NCBI GenBank assembly: GCA_010909725.1
Contig: JAACMV010000024.1
Span: 1,240,001 to 1,304,000, forward strand
Reading direction: 5' to 3'
Source: Picochlorum sp. 'celeri'
Taxonomy: Eukaryota > Chlorophyta > Trebouxiophyceae
DNA length: 64,000 nt
Program-made: the position numbers and the translations under genes
Shown: in pieces, positions 19,081 to 28,900 of the stretch
Position numbering within the stretch: the first letter of the stretch is position 1
Layout: the number at the start of each line of letters is the position of its first letter
Notes under the pieces: generated by a model
What the model was told of the DNA's origin: nothing
Database searches by the model: none
The model's input: only the letters and a program-made list of their open reading frames with translations

Positions 19081-19530
19081 TTACTTGTTCAACATTCTAC
19101 GCTGTCCTGCGGTTAGAACAGGCTTTGGAAGGGTTCCTTCTGAACACCTAGCATCCATCCATTGTCCAGAAGCATCCACACAGTGGACTCTCATGTCATA
19201 TCTTTCCAGCTCCTTCTGGCAGAATACACAAGGCACGGCGCATCCCAAGCTTCCATCTGAGCGATATCGAAGTACAAAGATGTGTGTTCCATACTTTCGC
19301 CGTATCCAAGCGACAATCTTGTGGGATGGAACTCCTTGCTTTCGAGCCTGCTGTACCCAGGAGTCGAGTAGTCGCCTCTCCGCACAGCATCTATGCGTGC
19401 TTGCGCACCCAGACTCACACACATCCTTTATCTCGGAATTTGCCTCGTTGAACCCACTCGTGGCATTCCCCATCGTTCTGAGCGGTGCGGTAAAAGTCGG
19501 CCATGCGAGATGGGCGGACTGGAAGAGCAT
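19081..19530 (-). CDS. Cytidine deaminase-superfamily protein
   Basis: A 149-residue frame with a deaminase-type zinc site. CCAERRLLDSW supplies a Cys-Ala-Glu (metal ligand plus catalytic Glu), and PCVFCQKEL supplies the PCxxC pair, with strands between (THIFVLRYRSDGSLGCAVP). The domain fills the small protein, so it is minimal. The substrate may be a nucleoside or nucleic acid; I cannot tell. The 5' end is uncertain. A different frame from ATG 19577 (MKITETTTAMKFQKTVY...) reads coherently for about 50 codons up to 19415, where one base near an AAA run would bring it into the deaminase frame. Either the short start at 19530 (or MGNATSGF) is right, or there is a frameshift or tiny intron. Confidence 0.65.
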   Translation of the reverse strand: MLFQSAHLAWPTFTAPLRTMGNATSGFNEANSEIKDVCESGCASTHRCCAERRLLDSWVQQARKQGVPSHKIVAWIRRKYGTHIFVLRYRSDGSLGCAVPCVFCQKELERYDMRVHCVDASGQWMDARCSEGTLPKPVLTAGQRRMLNK

Positions 19531-19669
19531 ACACGGTTTTCTGGAACTTCATAGCGGTGGTCGTTTCTGTAATCTTCATGATAGCAAAGGACTGTGATTA
19601 TTATATGTGGCTCTGCAGGTCATGACGCTGCCGTATGGCTGTGGTCGTGTATTTTAAAAGTGTTCAAAT

Positions 19670-20599
19670 ATGGACTTTCGAACCATGGATCTCCATGGCT
19701 GCAGGCTGTGTACCCCGTCTATACTGCTTTTATTTTGCTTCCAAAACTCTATGGAGAGCAATGTTGAACTGCAACAGGACGAAATCCTTGCTCTGCAATC
19801 GATTTTCGGGGACGAGGTCGTCGAGAGTGTGGAAGAGTCAATCTGCCTGACATTCCCTCACATTGACAGCAGTCCTTTCATTCGAATAGTCCTCTACTTC
19901 CCAGCAGAGTATCCGAGTCATGAGCCTCCCATCGCCGAGATTTTATCTCCGATTCTTGATGAGAGTGTGATTGCTTCCATGGGTGCCAAGTTGCATGATA
20001 TGTTTGTTCCTGGACAGGTTGTTGGTTTTGAATGGCTTGCGTGGGTCCAAGAGGAATGGGATACAGTATACTCCAAGGTACATGGTGCCTCAGAATGTCA
20101 TGAACTAGTGCAAGATGATGAACACGGAGAGGATGACAGGCAGACCTGCATGCAGTCATCTGATGATGACCATAGAAATGGCAAGGAGGCATCTTCTAGA
20201 ACAGTGAATGGCTTGTCATGGGATGATATATACCACGGAGACATTCTTGTGGAGAAAAAGTCCAAATTTCAGGCCCACGTAGCTTCAATTTCGAGCGTCA
20301 ATGAGGTTGAAGACATCATGGATGTGCTCTTGCAGAATACAAAAGTGTTCAATGCAACTCACAATATCATGGCATACAGAGTGGAGAGCGATCGAGGGAA
20401 TTTACATCAGGATTTTGATGATGACGGCGAGTCAGCAGCTGGTAAGAGATTATTACATCTATTGCAGGTCATGGACCAACATAATCTCATCGTTGTGGTT
20501 TCAAGGTGGTTTGGAGGAATAAAATTAGGGCCATCAAGGTTCGCATGTATCAATAATGCTGCTCGAATAGCCATCGAGGAGTATACATCTTCCAAATAA
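19670..20599 (+). CDS. IMPACT/YIH1-like regulator of GCN2
   Basis: An N-terminal RWD domain (LQQDEILALQSIFGDE, then YPSHEPPIAEI) is followed by an acidic linker. The C-terminal UPF0029/Impact domain begins GDILVEKKSKFQAHVASI and has the conserved DDDGESAAGKRLLHLL and VVVSRWFGGIKLGPSRF. The frame opens at ATG 19670, but the ATG at 19751 (MESNVELQQ, 282 residues) begins exactly at the RWD domain and is the likely start. IMPACT/YIH1 binds GCN1 and restrains activation of the kinase GCN2 during amino-acid shortage. It is divergent from the deaminase-like gene, with a short shared promoter. Confidence 0.85.
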   Translation: MDFRTMDLHGCRLCTPSILLLFCFQNSMESNVELQQDEILALQSIFGDEVVESVEESICLTFPHIDSSPFIRIVLYFPAEYPSHEPPIAEILSPILDESVIASMGAKLHDMFVPGQVVGFEWLAWVQEEWDTVYSKVHGASECHELVQDDEHGEDDRQTCMQSSDDDHRNGKEASSRTVNGLSWDDIYHGDILVEKKSKFQAHVASISSVNEVEDIMDVLLQNTKVFNATHNIMAYRVESDRGNLHQDFDDDGESAAGKRLLHLLQVMDQHNLIVVVSRWFGGIKLGPSRFACINNAARIAIEEYTSSK

Positions 20600-20783
20600 T
20601 ACTGCACGCGTGTGCATATTACACACAAGCGAGTGGCTCTTGCAAGTTGCTTCAATTGATCAGGATGATGAATTCAAACAAACTTTCAGAAACAGAACAT
20701 GGTTCCCTGCTCTATGTACATTTCTCCAAATTACTCATTAATTATTGATTCAAATATTCTTAATAAATATCATTATATGATGA

Positions 20784-21548
20784 ATGGAACCAATCGATAC
20801 GGAAACCTTTGAGCGGCAGGGTTTTCTGGTCATTACCAATTTTTGCAGTCCTTTGGAAATTGACCAATTGCAACTGGTGCGTGTTATTGTTGATATGAGT
20901 TATCGATATACTTACATGAAATTATATGACGACGCACAGGAATGTGGATTTCTGTTAGAATTGGGTCAACGACGCTCGTGCATTTATGAGCCAGTAGGAG
21001 CAGCACTGCTGGAACAGAGCCCACAGGAGGCACGATGGGCGATGGACGAATACAAGCAGCTTCGGACACGGTATCCTCTGGGGAGACAGACTCTTGAGAT
21101 TCTGTTTTCAGAGAAGATGCGGCGTGTTGTAGAGGCTTTTCTTGGATCAGATGCACGGTTGTTCAATGAACAATTCATTGTAAAGCCACACAACTCTGGC
21201 ATGGAGGGTTGTTTTGGATGGCATCGAGATTCAGACAGTCTGAATGACACAAACATCCCATACATTTCAATATGGGTTGCTCTAGACGATGTGACACTGG
21301 ACAATGGCTGCTTGGTAGTAGAGGACACAGCACAAGGAGGTGCTCATAGAGCATTGGAAATACCCAAAGGGTCTGCTGTCGTCATGTCTCATCTCTTGCT
21401 GCATACAAGCGGAGAGAATAAAACAAGATTTCAAAGGCGAGCGTGGATGCCTCAGTTCTCCAAAGGACCAATCCTGTCTTCAGTACATAATAATCTGCCT
21501 GTGTCTCTTGCCATTCCCATGTGCATGCCATCTTCTTCTTCTTCATAG
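20784..21548 (+). CDS. Phytanoyl-CoA dioxygenase (PhyH) family oxygenase
   Basis: A 2-oxoglutarate/Fe(II) oxygenase of the PhyH type. It starts FERQGFLVITNFCS, as these proteins do, and has the iron-binding HxD in FGWHRDSDSL with WVALDDVTLDNGCLVVE after it. The distal His is in MSHLLLHTSGENKTRFQRRAW, with the Arg that holds 2-oxoglutarate. A 63-nt stretch, 20877-20939, begins GTGCGT and ends GCACAG, and inserts an atypical segment (VRVIVDMSYRYTY...). It is stop-free and in frame, and I treat it as an intron, giving 233 residues. The substrate is unknown; PhyH relatives hydroxylate fatty acyl groups and many small molecules. The serine-rich C-terminus shows no peroxisomal signal. Confidence 0.8.
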   Translation: MEPIDTETFERQGFLVITNFCSPLEIDQLQLVRVIVDMSYRYTYMKLYDDAQECGFLLELGQRRSCIYEPVGAALLEQSPQEARWAMDEYKQLRTRYPLGRQTLEILFSEKMRRVVEAFLGSDARLFNEQFIVKPHNSGMEGCFGWHRDSDSLNDTNIPYISIWVALDDVTLDNGCLVVEDTAQGGAHRALEIPKGSAVVMSHLLLHTSGENKTRFQRRAWMPQFSKGPILSSVHNNLPVSLAIPMCMPSSSSS

Positions 21549-21601
21549 CCTGTGTTCAATCTTAAAAAGGTATATTAACGAATAAATGAATCAATGAACG
21601 A

Positions 21602-22897
21602 TTATTTTGAATCGACATATTCCTGAGCCTTTTCAAACGCGTTTTCCAAATCATAAATTAAGTCATCTATATGTTCAATCCCTGCAGAGATTCGTATCAA
21701 ATCATTTGGCAGCCCTCTGGCGGCACGAACCTCTGCAGGTATAGACGCATGGCTCATAAAGCACGGCATACTGATCAAAGAATGAACGTTTCCGAAAGAC
21801 ACTGTTATTTTGAACAGTTTTGCATTGTCACAGATGATTTTGGAGACCGTCTCATCACCAGTTGTGAAAGAAAACAGACTCCCAGCACTGCTCGCCTGCG
21901 ATGAATTGATGTCATGACCTGGAAAATCTTTCAAGCCAGCATAATTGATTGACTGCACCAATGGCTGCTGTCTGACCCAATCAACCAGTTTTTCGCAGTT
22001 TTGCACTTGGCGTTCCATCCTCAACGACATGGTCTTGAGACCGCGAATCAACAGCCAACAATCCATGGGAGACAGGCCAGTCCCTTCTGCATTCTGCACA
22101 AAATACAAGCGTTTCGCGAGCTCAGGGTCTCTCACTGCGAGCACACCCCCTGTCACGTCGGAGTGCCCACCAATGAATTTCGTAGCTGACGTCATGCTAA
22201 TATCAGCTCCAAGATCCAAAGGCATTTGATACAAGGGCGTCAGAATTGAGTTATCCACACACGTCAATGCTCCCACATCTTTCGCCATCTCACAAATACG
22301 CTTAATATCACACACTTGCATGCGTGGATTTGTCGGTGATTCCAACATGACGAGTTTGGTCTTGCCTGGAATGATGGCCTTGGCCACAGCAGCAGGATCC
22401 GTCGTATCTACATTTGTCACATCGATCCCCGCCGTCGGGACAACCTGAGCAAGCAACCGCGATGTCCCACCATACAAGTCATCCCCAGCAACGATATGAT
22501 CCCCAGCATTCAGCAATCGAGTCACTGCAGCCAATGCCGACATGCCACTTGAGTATGCCAAGGCCCTCTCTGCTTTTTCAAGCCTCGCAAGAGTCTTCTC
22601 CAGAACCGTCCTCGTCGGATTCCCACTACGAGAATAATCATATGGACCATTCTCAGTTGCACTGGGTTGTCCGAATGTCGCAGTCTGATAGATTGGCGGC
22701 ATACTTGCATCAAAAGGGTCTAATTCGAGACCCTCACTTTCCACCATGAGCGTGTTCCGATGCAATGGTCGACCATCATCAGTGCGATTACTTTGTCTAA
22801 TGATTGATTTGCCCCGCATTATAGCGCTATTGGTACCAGCATTGAAGATTGCCTGTTTGTTGCCGACAGTCTGCAACTTGAGACTTGCGCACTTCAT
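21602..22897 (-). CDS. Cystathionine beta-lyase, plastid type
   Basis: A 431-residue PLP enzyme. After a ~45-residue basic N-terminus (probable plastid transit peptide), the core opens NTLMVESEGLELDPFDASMPPIYQTATFGQP. That matches plant cystathionine beta-lyase closely. The motif YDYSRSGNPTR, the SSGMSALAAVTRLL helix and the PLP lysine in SATKFIGGHSDVTGG (about residue 240) are all present, and the C-terminus has the family RISAGIEHIDDLI. It cleaves cystathionine to homocysteine, pyruvate and ammonia for methionine synthesis in the plastid. Cystathionine gamma-synthase is the nearest alternative. A duplicated fragment of its 5' end lies downstream at 24254-24480. Confidence 0.93.
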   Translation of the reverse strand: MKCASLKLQTVGNKQAIFNAGTNSAIMRGKSIIRQSNRTDDGRPLHRNTLMVESEGLELDPFDASMPPIYQTATFGQPSATENGPYDYSRSGNPTRTVLEKTLARLEKAERALAYSSGMSALAAVTRLLNAGDHIVAGDDLYGGTSRLLAQVVPTAGIDVTNVDTTDPAAVAKAIIPGKTKLVMLESPTNPRMQVCDIKRICEMAKDVGALTCVDNSILTPLYQMPLDLGADISMTSATKFIGGHSDVTGGVLAVRDPELAKRLYFVQNAEGTGLSPMDCWLLIRGLKTMSLRMERQVQNCEKLVDWVRQQPLVQSINYAGLKDFPGHDINSSQASSAGSLFSFTTGDETVSKIICDNAKLFKITVSFGNVHSLISMPCFMSHASIPAEVRAARGLPNDLIRISAGIEHIDDLIYDLENAFEKAQEYVDSK

Positions 22898-23184
22898 TAC
22901 AATAAAGATGACACCTGGTGTACTATGAATATCGAGAATTACTTTTAAATTTCAAAAAAGAATGGATGATGCATTGGGCATTATCACCACATCATGAGGA
23001 TCAGATTGACACCATCAATGCAGTCATAAACTTGCTTTCAACTTTTCAAAAAATGTACAACAACTGATTCTTCTTCTGACCAATCAATGGCTTCTTGATG
23101 ATTCCACTGTCATCTCCATACGGTAGTAACGAAGATGGTAATGGATATGATTCATTGTTGATGAATAGCAATACCAGAATGGGC
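22898..23184. other. Lyase promoter and 3' flank of the b5 gene
   Basis: About 290 bases between two minus-strand genes. It holds the 3' end of the first PAN-b5 gene and the promoter of cystathionine beta-lyase. It is duplicated in degraded form at 24481-24709. No separate gene was seen. Confidence 0.35.
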
Positions 23185-23927
23185 TTATGCAAGATTTCCC
23201 ACAAGGAGTGTCTGCAATACTGCCCGCTGGGGGGCACCATGCTGTGGCCCTCCGTTGAAGGCGCTTGAAGCATCTCTCCCAAAATATGGAGTAATTTTAT
23301 CACGTCCTCCAGGGTGAATTCTGGCGAACGACGTCAAGTCGTATACTTTATTATCGATAATAGTCCAACGTTTGGACTTGACCTGGTCCATGGTAATGCC
23401 ACCGCCTGAAGAGGAACTTCCGCCGCCGGAACTGATGTATCCAGCATATCTCCCAGACTTTTGACAGACTTTGGCAGAGTTCTTACTCACTTCGCCACTC
23501 GAGTGAGCTACATTTCTGTTGCTCAGAGTGCAATACTTCTTTGATGGAGTATATGTGAAACTTCCACACTTGGAAGATGTTGCACACTTTTTGAAGCAAT
23601 CCTGGACAGAACCCACCTTTTTCGCGGTATAATAGGATCCTCCTTTTGTCTGATAGCCATTATATGCTCCTCCTGTCTTTCCTTTGTATGCTCCAAAGGT
23701 CTCATCAGCTGAATTCTCAGACAGATATTTCTTGCATTTGGCAGCAAGAGTCTGGTCGAGCAAGCCTGCACAAGGCACCGTTATGAACATTACATCAGAA
23801 CTGCACCACATGAAAATAATCACGAGCAGAGTCATCAATTCGAATTCGAATGATGATGTAGAGCGAGGAAGAGTCACTCACAAGCTAAAGCGCCCAAAAG
23901 GCACAGAACAATTCCAATGGTTCTCAT
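23185..23927 (-). CDS. Secreted PAN/Apple-cytochrome b5 domain protein, copy 1
   Basis: Exon 1 at 23927-23882 encodes a signal peptide (MRTIGIVLCLLGALA). A 116-nt intron (GTGAG...GTGCAG) leads to exon 2 at 23765-23185, giving 208 residues. The mature N-terminal half is a cysteine-rich PAN/Apple-like module (VQDCFKKCATSSKCGSFTYTPSKKYCTLS). After a Gly/Ser linker, the last ~70 residues are a cytochrome b5-like heme domain: VYDLTSFARIHPGGRDKITPYFGRDAS, with HPGG giving one heme ligand and the later QHGAPQRA His probably the second. A secreted b5 domain joined to a PAN binding module is unusual. Role unknown; binding at the cell wall or surface is a guess. Confidence 0.8.
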
Positions 23928-24253
23928 TTCTCACGCAAAGAACCAAAAAGATGTAGTATAGTTATAAAAAAGCAATGTACTTTCTGGGTTTGGCAGGTTG
24001 TCCGGAACATTGTACTGCTCTCTGATGCTGTTTGTAGGAGAGCCAGACCACATGCGTGTGAGCACTTTCTGGCCACGAATTTCAAATCGACGATCTATCC
24101 CTATCAATGGAAACCCCTGACAGACGCAGATGACTTTGCGAGTGTACCATTGATCGCGTAGTTTGATGGTCACAAGTGTTCCATCAACTACACGGAACTG
24201 ACCGGATCAGTATTCGTGGATTGATGTGGGCACAAAGAATAATCTCTTTACTT
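23928..24253. other. Spacer inside the tandem duplication
   Basis: Upstream region of the first PAN-b5 gene, with the junction to unit 2 at its end. The stretch 24070-24240 matches 25600-25790 in degraded form. No coding frame was recognised. Confidence 0.5.
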
Positions 24254-24480
24254 AGTCTGGTTCGAGACCCTCACTTTCCACCATGAGCGTGTTCCGATGC
24301 AATGGTCGACCATCATCCGAGCGATTACTTTGTCTAATGATTGATTTGCCCCGCATTGTAGCGCTATTGGTACCAGCATTGAAGATTGCCTGTTTGTTGC
24401 CGACAGTCTGCCACGAAGGACTTGCGTGCTATTGCTACTGCTTTACAATAAATATGACACCTGGTGTACTATAAATATCG
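24254..24480 (-). pseudogene. 5' fragment of cystathionine beta-lyase, dead copy
   Basis: Nearly identical to 22718-22930, the transit-peptide and first core codons of the lyase gene plus its 5' flank. The copy breaks off where the LELDPFDA region would begin, so the catalytic core is absent. The start codon region has been altered (CTTCATTAC became CTGCTTTAC on the plus strand), so no initiating ATG remains at the original site. Confidence 0.85.
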
Positions 24481-24709
24481 TATTGTGTTTTCTATTTATA
24501 AGTCTTGAAAGAATTAGTAGTACGCTATTCTTGGGCATCATTGCCGCTGTAATCAATGCAGCAATCTGCTTGCTTGCAACCTTTCAAAAGATGAACAAGC
24601 ACTGATTCCGTTTCTGAAGCAATCAATGGCTTCAGACAATTGTCTCCATATTCTATATGTAGATTATGTCCATTTTGGTGATACGAGATCACTCGAACCA
24701 ACAATGGAA

Positions 24710-25464
24710 TTATGCAAGGTTTCCTACAAGGAAAGTCTTCAACACTGCCCGTTCTGGGGCACCATGCTTTGACTCTTTATTAAATTCTCGTGTTGCGTCT
24801 TTTCCAAAGTATCTGGTGACGGATCCACTTCCTCCAGGGTGGATTCGAGCGAACGACGTCAAGTCGTATACTTTACCATCAACAACAGTCCAACGTTTGG
24901 ACTTGACCTGGTCCATGGTGATGCCACCTGAAGAGCTTCCGCCCCCTGAAGAGGAACTTCCGCCGCCGGAACTGATGTATCCAGCATATCTCCCAGACTT
25001 TTGACAGACTTTGGCAGAGTTCTTACTCACTTCGCCACTCGAGTGAGCTACATTTCTGTTGCTCAGAGTGCAATACTTCTTTGATGGAGTGTATGTGAAA
25101 CTTCCACACTTGGAAGACTTTGCACACTTTTTGAAGCAATCCTCGACAGAACCCACCTTCTTCGCGGTATAATAGGATCCTCCTTTTGTCTGATAGCCAT
25201 TATATGCTCCCCCTGTCTTTCCTTTGTACTTTCCAAAGGTCTCATCAGCTGAATTCTCAGACAGATATTTCTTGCACTTGGCAGCAAGAGTCTGGTCGAG
25301 CAAGCCTGCAATGCACAAAGCATCGTCACGGATCACATCAGTATAGTAATGTATGTATTTGATCGCTCGCATCGCCATCAAATCGACAGATGACGGCGAA
25401 CGCGGTAGAGACACGTACATGCCAATGCTCCCAGGATGCATAGAATAATTCCGATGGCTCTCAT
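24710..25464 (-). CDS. Secreted PAN/Apple-cytochrome b5 domain protein, copy 2
   Basis: Same structure as copy 1. Exon 1 at 25464-25419 encodes the signal peptide MRAIGIILCILGALA. A 113-nt intron (GTACG...TTGCAG) is followed by exon 2 at 25305-24710, 213 residues in all. The PAN-like module differs from copy 1 at only a few residues (EDCFKKCAKSSKCG), and the Gly/Ser linker is longer by a GGGSSSG unit. The b5 domain keeps HPGG but is more diverged (GSGSVTRYFGKDATREFNKESKHGAPERA). The intron is much less conserved than the exons. Both copies have intact frames, so both are probably expressed. Confidence 0.8.
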
Positions 25465-25938
25465 TTCTCACGCAAGGTATTAGATTAATGAATATATTGC
25501 AGTAAAACTCATAAAAAAGTGATCTTTAATCGATGCATGGGCCTCTGTAAGACCACTTGTATTCGTTTTCTCTGTAAGACCACTTGTATTCGTTTTCTAG
25601 CCACGAATTTCAAATCAACAATATACTCCTATCAATGCAATCCCCTGACCGATTTATACTATCAACTTTCAAAATGTACCATTGACCAAGTAGTTTGATG
25701 GGCATAGATGTCTCATCAATGTTTTGGAGCGACGGAACTCACCCAAACAGCATTCTTGGATCAAATTGGACACGGACAGGCCCCTTCAATTATAATTTTA
25801 CAGAATGCAAGTACATGATGTTGTTATAGCGGGTTTTCTGCGGGATACACGTAAAGGTTTCGTTCAAACTCGAGTTTGAACACGAGAGGGATTTCCACCG
25901 ACGGGTTGGTGTTGCACAGAACTGTCGCAGTTGACGTC
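25465..25938. other. Divergent spacer upstream of the Ca2+ pump
   Basis: About 470 bases between the second PAN-b5 gene and the Ca2+-ATPase gene. The first ~325 bases belong to duplication unit 2, and the rest should hold the pump's promoter. A perfect 27-bp direct repeat lies at 25544-25597. Confidence 0.4.
25544..25597. repeat. Two perfect 27-bp direct repeats
   Basis: The unit beginning TCTGTAAGACCACTTGTATT occurs twice in a row (25544 and 25571). It is present only in unit 2, so it arose after the 1.5-kb duplication. Confidence 0.85.
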
Positions 25939-28900
25939 ATGAAAAATAATATTTTGATACAGAGTGATATGGGGCTGGGTGCTCGCAAGCATGGGCTCAC
26001 ATTGGTGGCTGGAAGTGTCCAAAGGCCGATACGACAGCAGTCCTTGTCCCGATGCTGTTCTGGTCGCATGGGTCCGAGGCTGCTGTCGAATCAACTGGCA
26101 CGAATCAACTCTACAATCCATGTGTGTAGGGCAGTTGGTATGGAGACATCGCGGAAGGAGACGAGTCAGAGACCCTCATTGTCAGAGGAGGACTGCAGGA
26201 AACTAACCCCATTGCATGCTGGGAATATTTATGAAAACCCTGCGCTTCCGATGATCAAAACAGCTAATGACCTGGCTGTTGGGCTGAAGACAAATTTGGA
26301 GGATGGGATTGTGTCCAGTTCAGAGGATGAACGGCGCAACAAATATGGGGCAAATTCTGTGGCAAAGCCAGAGCCACCATCTTTTTTCAAGTTGATCTTG
26401 GAGGCATTGAACGAATTTACAGTATTGACGTTGATTGGTGCGGGAGGTGTTTCGTTGGTTCTGGAGTTGTGGTTGGCAGCAAAAGAGGGCAGAGATGCCA
26501 ATGTCATAGAGAGTGTCAGCATACTGGCTGCAGTGGTTGTCGTCGTCCTGGTCTCTGCCGGAAACAATTGGCAGAAAGAGAGGCAGTTTCGAGCTTTAGA
26601 AGAAGTACAGTCTAAATCGGTCGTTCGAGCGATTCGTGATGGGGTGGAGATTAGTTTGCCAGTTGAGCGGGTTGTTGTTGGGGATTTGCTCATGTTGGAG
26701 ACTGGTGACATCTTATGTGCTGATGGAGTGTTGGTGCGCGGATTCAACATAAGGTACGAAAATAACGTATTTGATAGCATTTTATGTCGTTGTATGACGC
26801 CAACGCGGTCTCCTCATGTCTTGCAGAGTGGACGAATCTCATTTGACAGGGGAGTCTGATGAAGTTTCCAAGGAGCAGTGCTCATCCCAAGCTCTGTACA
26901 GTGGCAGTAAACTTTTGTCTGGAGTCGGTTTCATGCTCGTGACTGGTGTTGGAAGCAATTCTCAATCGGGAATGATTGCTGATATGATTTCTGGTGAAAA
27001 TAACGGTAGTCAAATGGCTTTGAATCTCCTGGATGAAGAAACTGTTCTACAAAAGAGGTTGGCTGCGTATGCTTCAACGATTGGTATATTCGGAGTCGCT
27101 GCAGCAGTCACGACTACACTGATTATGAGTGGAAAGTTTACGCTTGATACGTTCATTCTAGGGGAAAGCACATGGCATATTGATTATTTGGAGCAATACC
27201 TTGAGTTTTTCATCACAGGAGTCACAATATTGGTATGGTGCTTTCTATCACTATTTTTTTCTGATGCATTTCTTTTTTTGCCGTGAATACTTCCAACATG
27301 TCATTTGTTTTTGGTTTCTTGTATTCAGGTGGTTGCGATACCAGAAGGGCTTCCTCTTGCAGTGACTATATCCCTTGCCTATTCTGTGATGAGAATGCTT
27401 GACGATAACAATCTTGTGAGGCATTTGTCAGCAGCAGAAACCATGGGTACAGCTACAGTAATTTGCACAGATAAAACTGGGACGTTGACTCAAAATATCA
27501 TGGCCATTACCAAGGTGTGGCTTTCTGGAAAAGAGTTTATGCTCACAGACATTGAACAAGAGGAAGCTGGGTTGGCTACTCATGCCTCTGAAAATCAGCT
27601 GTCCGAGTTTAATACAGACATTCGGCATTTGCTAACTGAAGCTATCGCTCTCAACTCGACAGCGAAAATATTAAAGGATTCAGATGGAAACATCACAAAG
27701 AGTGGAAATAGGACAGAACTGGCATTGTTGGGAATCCTACCTTTTCTAGGGAGTCCAATGGTGTTCTCAATGGACTACAAAAAGGCACAGAAGGATGAGT
27801 ATGAAGCGTTCGTGGTTGGGCAGCAACCGTTTACTTCTGATCGAAAGCGCATGGCATCAGTGGTTCTGATGAAATACAAGGACGGATCATCTAAGTTTCG
27901 TCTATATGTGAAAGGTGCTGCAGAAGTAATTCTTGCCAAATGTACACAAGCTTTGCATTATGATGGTACCATGATGCCTCTTGATGAGGAAGCAAAAGAA
28001 GGAATATTAGAATCAATGCATGGTGATGGACGAAGGTATGTCTTCTCTTCATATGTTGCATTTATGTCACTGGGTTTGCAAACAAACAAGCATATTTATT
28101 TCTGACAAATTATGCAGGCTGCTGTGTGTTGCCTACAAAGATTTAGATGTCGATGTCCCGGACGACGAGGTGGCAATGTGCAAATTCACTGAATCACCAC
28201 GGACTCTGTTTCAGCCAGAAGAAGTGGATGATTTTGAACACAGCCTTACAGCCATATTCATCGCTGGGATCTCTGATCCTCTACGCCCAGAGGTTAGAAG
28301 CGCAATCGAAAGCTGCAAAAAAGGTGGGATCTCTGTGCGAATGTTTACTGGTGACAATCAAGTGACTGCCGCCAGCATTGCAGCTGATTGTGGAATCTTA
28401 ACTGATGATGATTTTGGGCCAAATGCTGTCTTGCCCAGCGAAGAATTCATAAAAAGAATTAAAAACTCTCAAGATGAAGTAGACAGGGAAAGTTTCTTAG
28501 AGAATTGGAGAGACATCAGGGTCCTCGCACGATGTAGCCCTTCTGACAAGTACACAATTGTTGAGTCTTTGAAGCGTTTCACCGATGAAATTGTTGCCGT
28601 CACAGGGGACGGGACAAACGATGCCCCAGCGCTACGAATAGCCAATGTGGGATTCGCGATGAACGATGGGACTCAAATCGCCAAGGAAGCTGCTGACATC
28701 ATCCTGGTGGACAACAATTTTGCATCGACAGTTAGTGCTGCACTCTGGGGTAGAAATGTCTACTCCAACATCTCCAAATTTCTGCAGTTCCAGCTCACCG
28801 TGAACCTTGTTGCTCTTATTACGGCCGCAGGGGGTGCTATTGCCTCTGCAGAGTCTCCGTTAACAACAGTACAGATGCTCTGGGTCAATTTAATCATGGA

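Larger units (their letters stand above)
22718..24240. repeat. Tandem duplication, unit 1 (about 1.5 kb)
   Basis: This unit contains the 5' end of the cystathionine beta-lyase gene, the spacer, one PAN-cytochrome b5 gene and about 300 bases upstream of it. Unit 2 (24254-25790) repeats the same order. The match is very high in the coding parts and decayed in the flanks. The outer junction falls inside the lyase coding region. Confidence 0.8.
24254..25790. repeat. Tandem duplication, unit 2 (about 1.5 kb)
   Basis: Second unit of the duplication: the lyase 5' fragment, spacer, second PAN-b5 gene and upstream flank, in the same order and orientation as unit 1. Flank similarity fades near 25790. 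Confidence 0.8.

Noticed and set aside
24283..24474. A plus-strand frame across the lyase fragment
   Set aside because: The same frame exists opposite the real lyase gene (22746-22928); it is antisense shadow of a duplicated segment.
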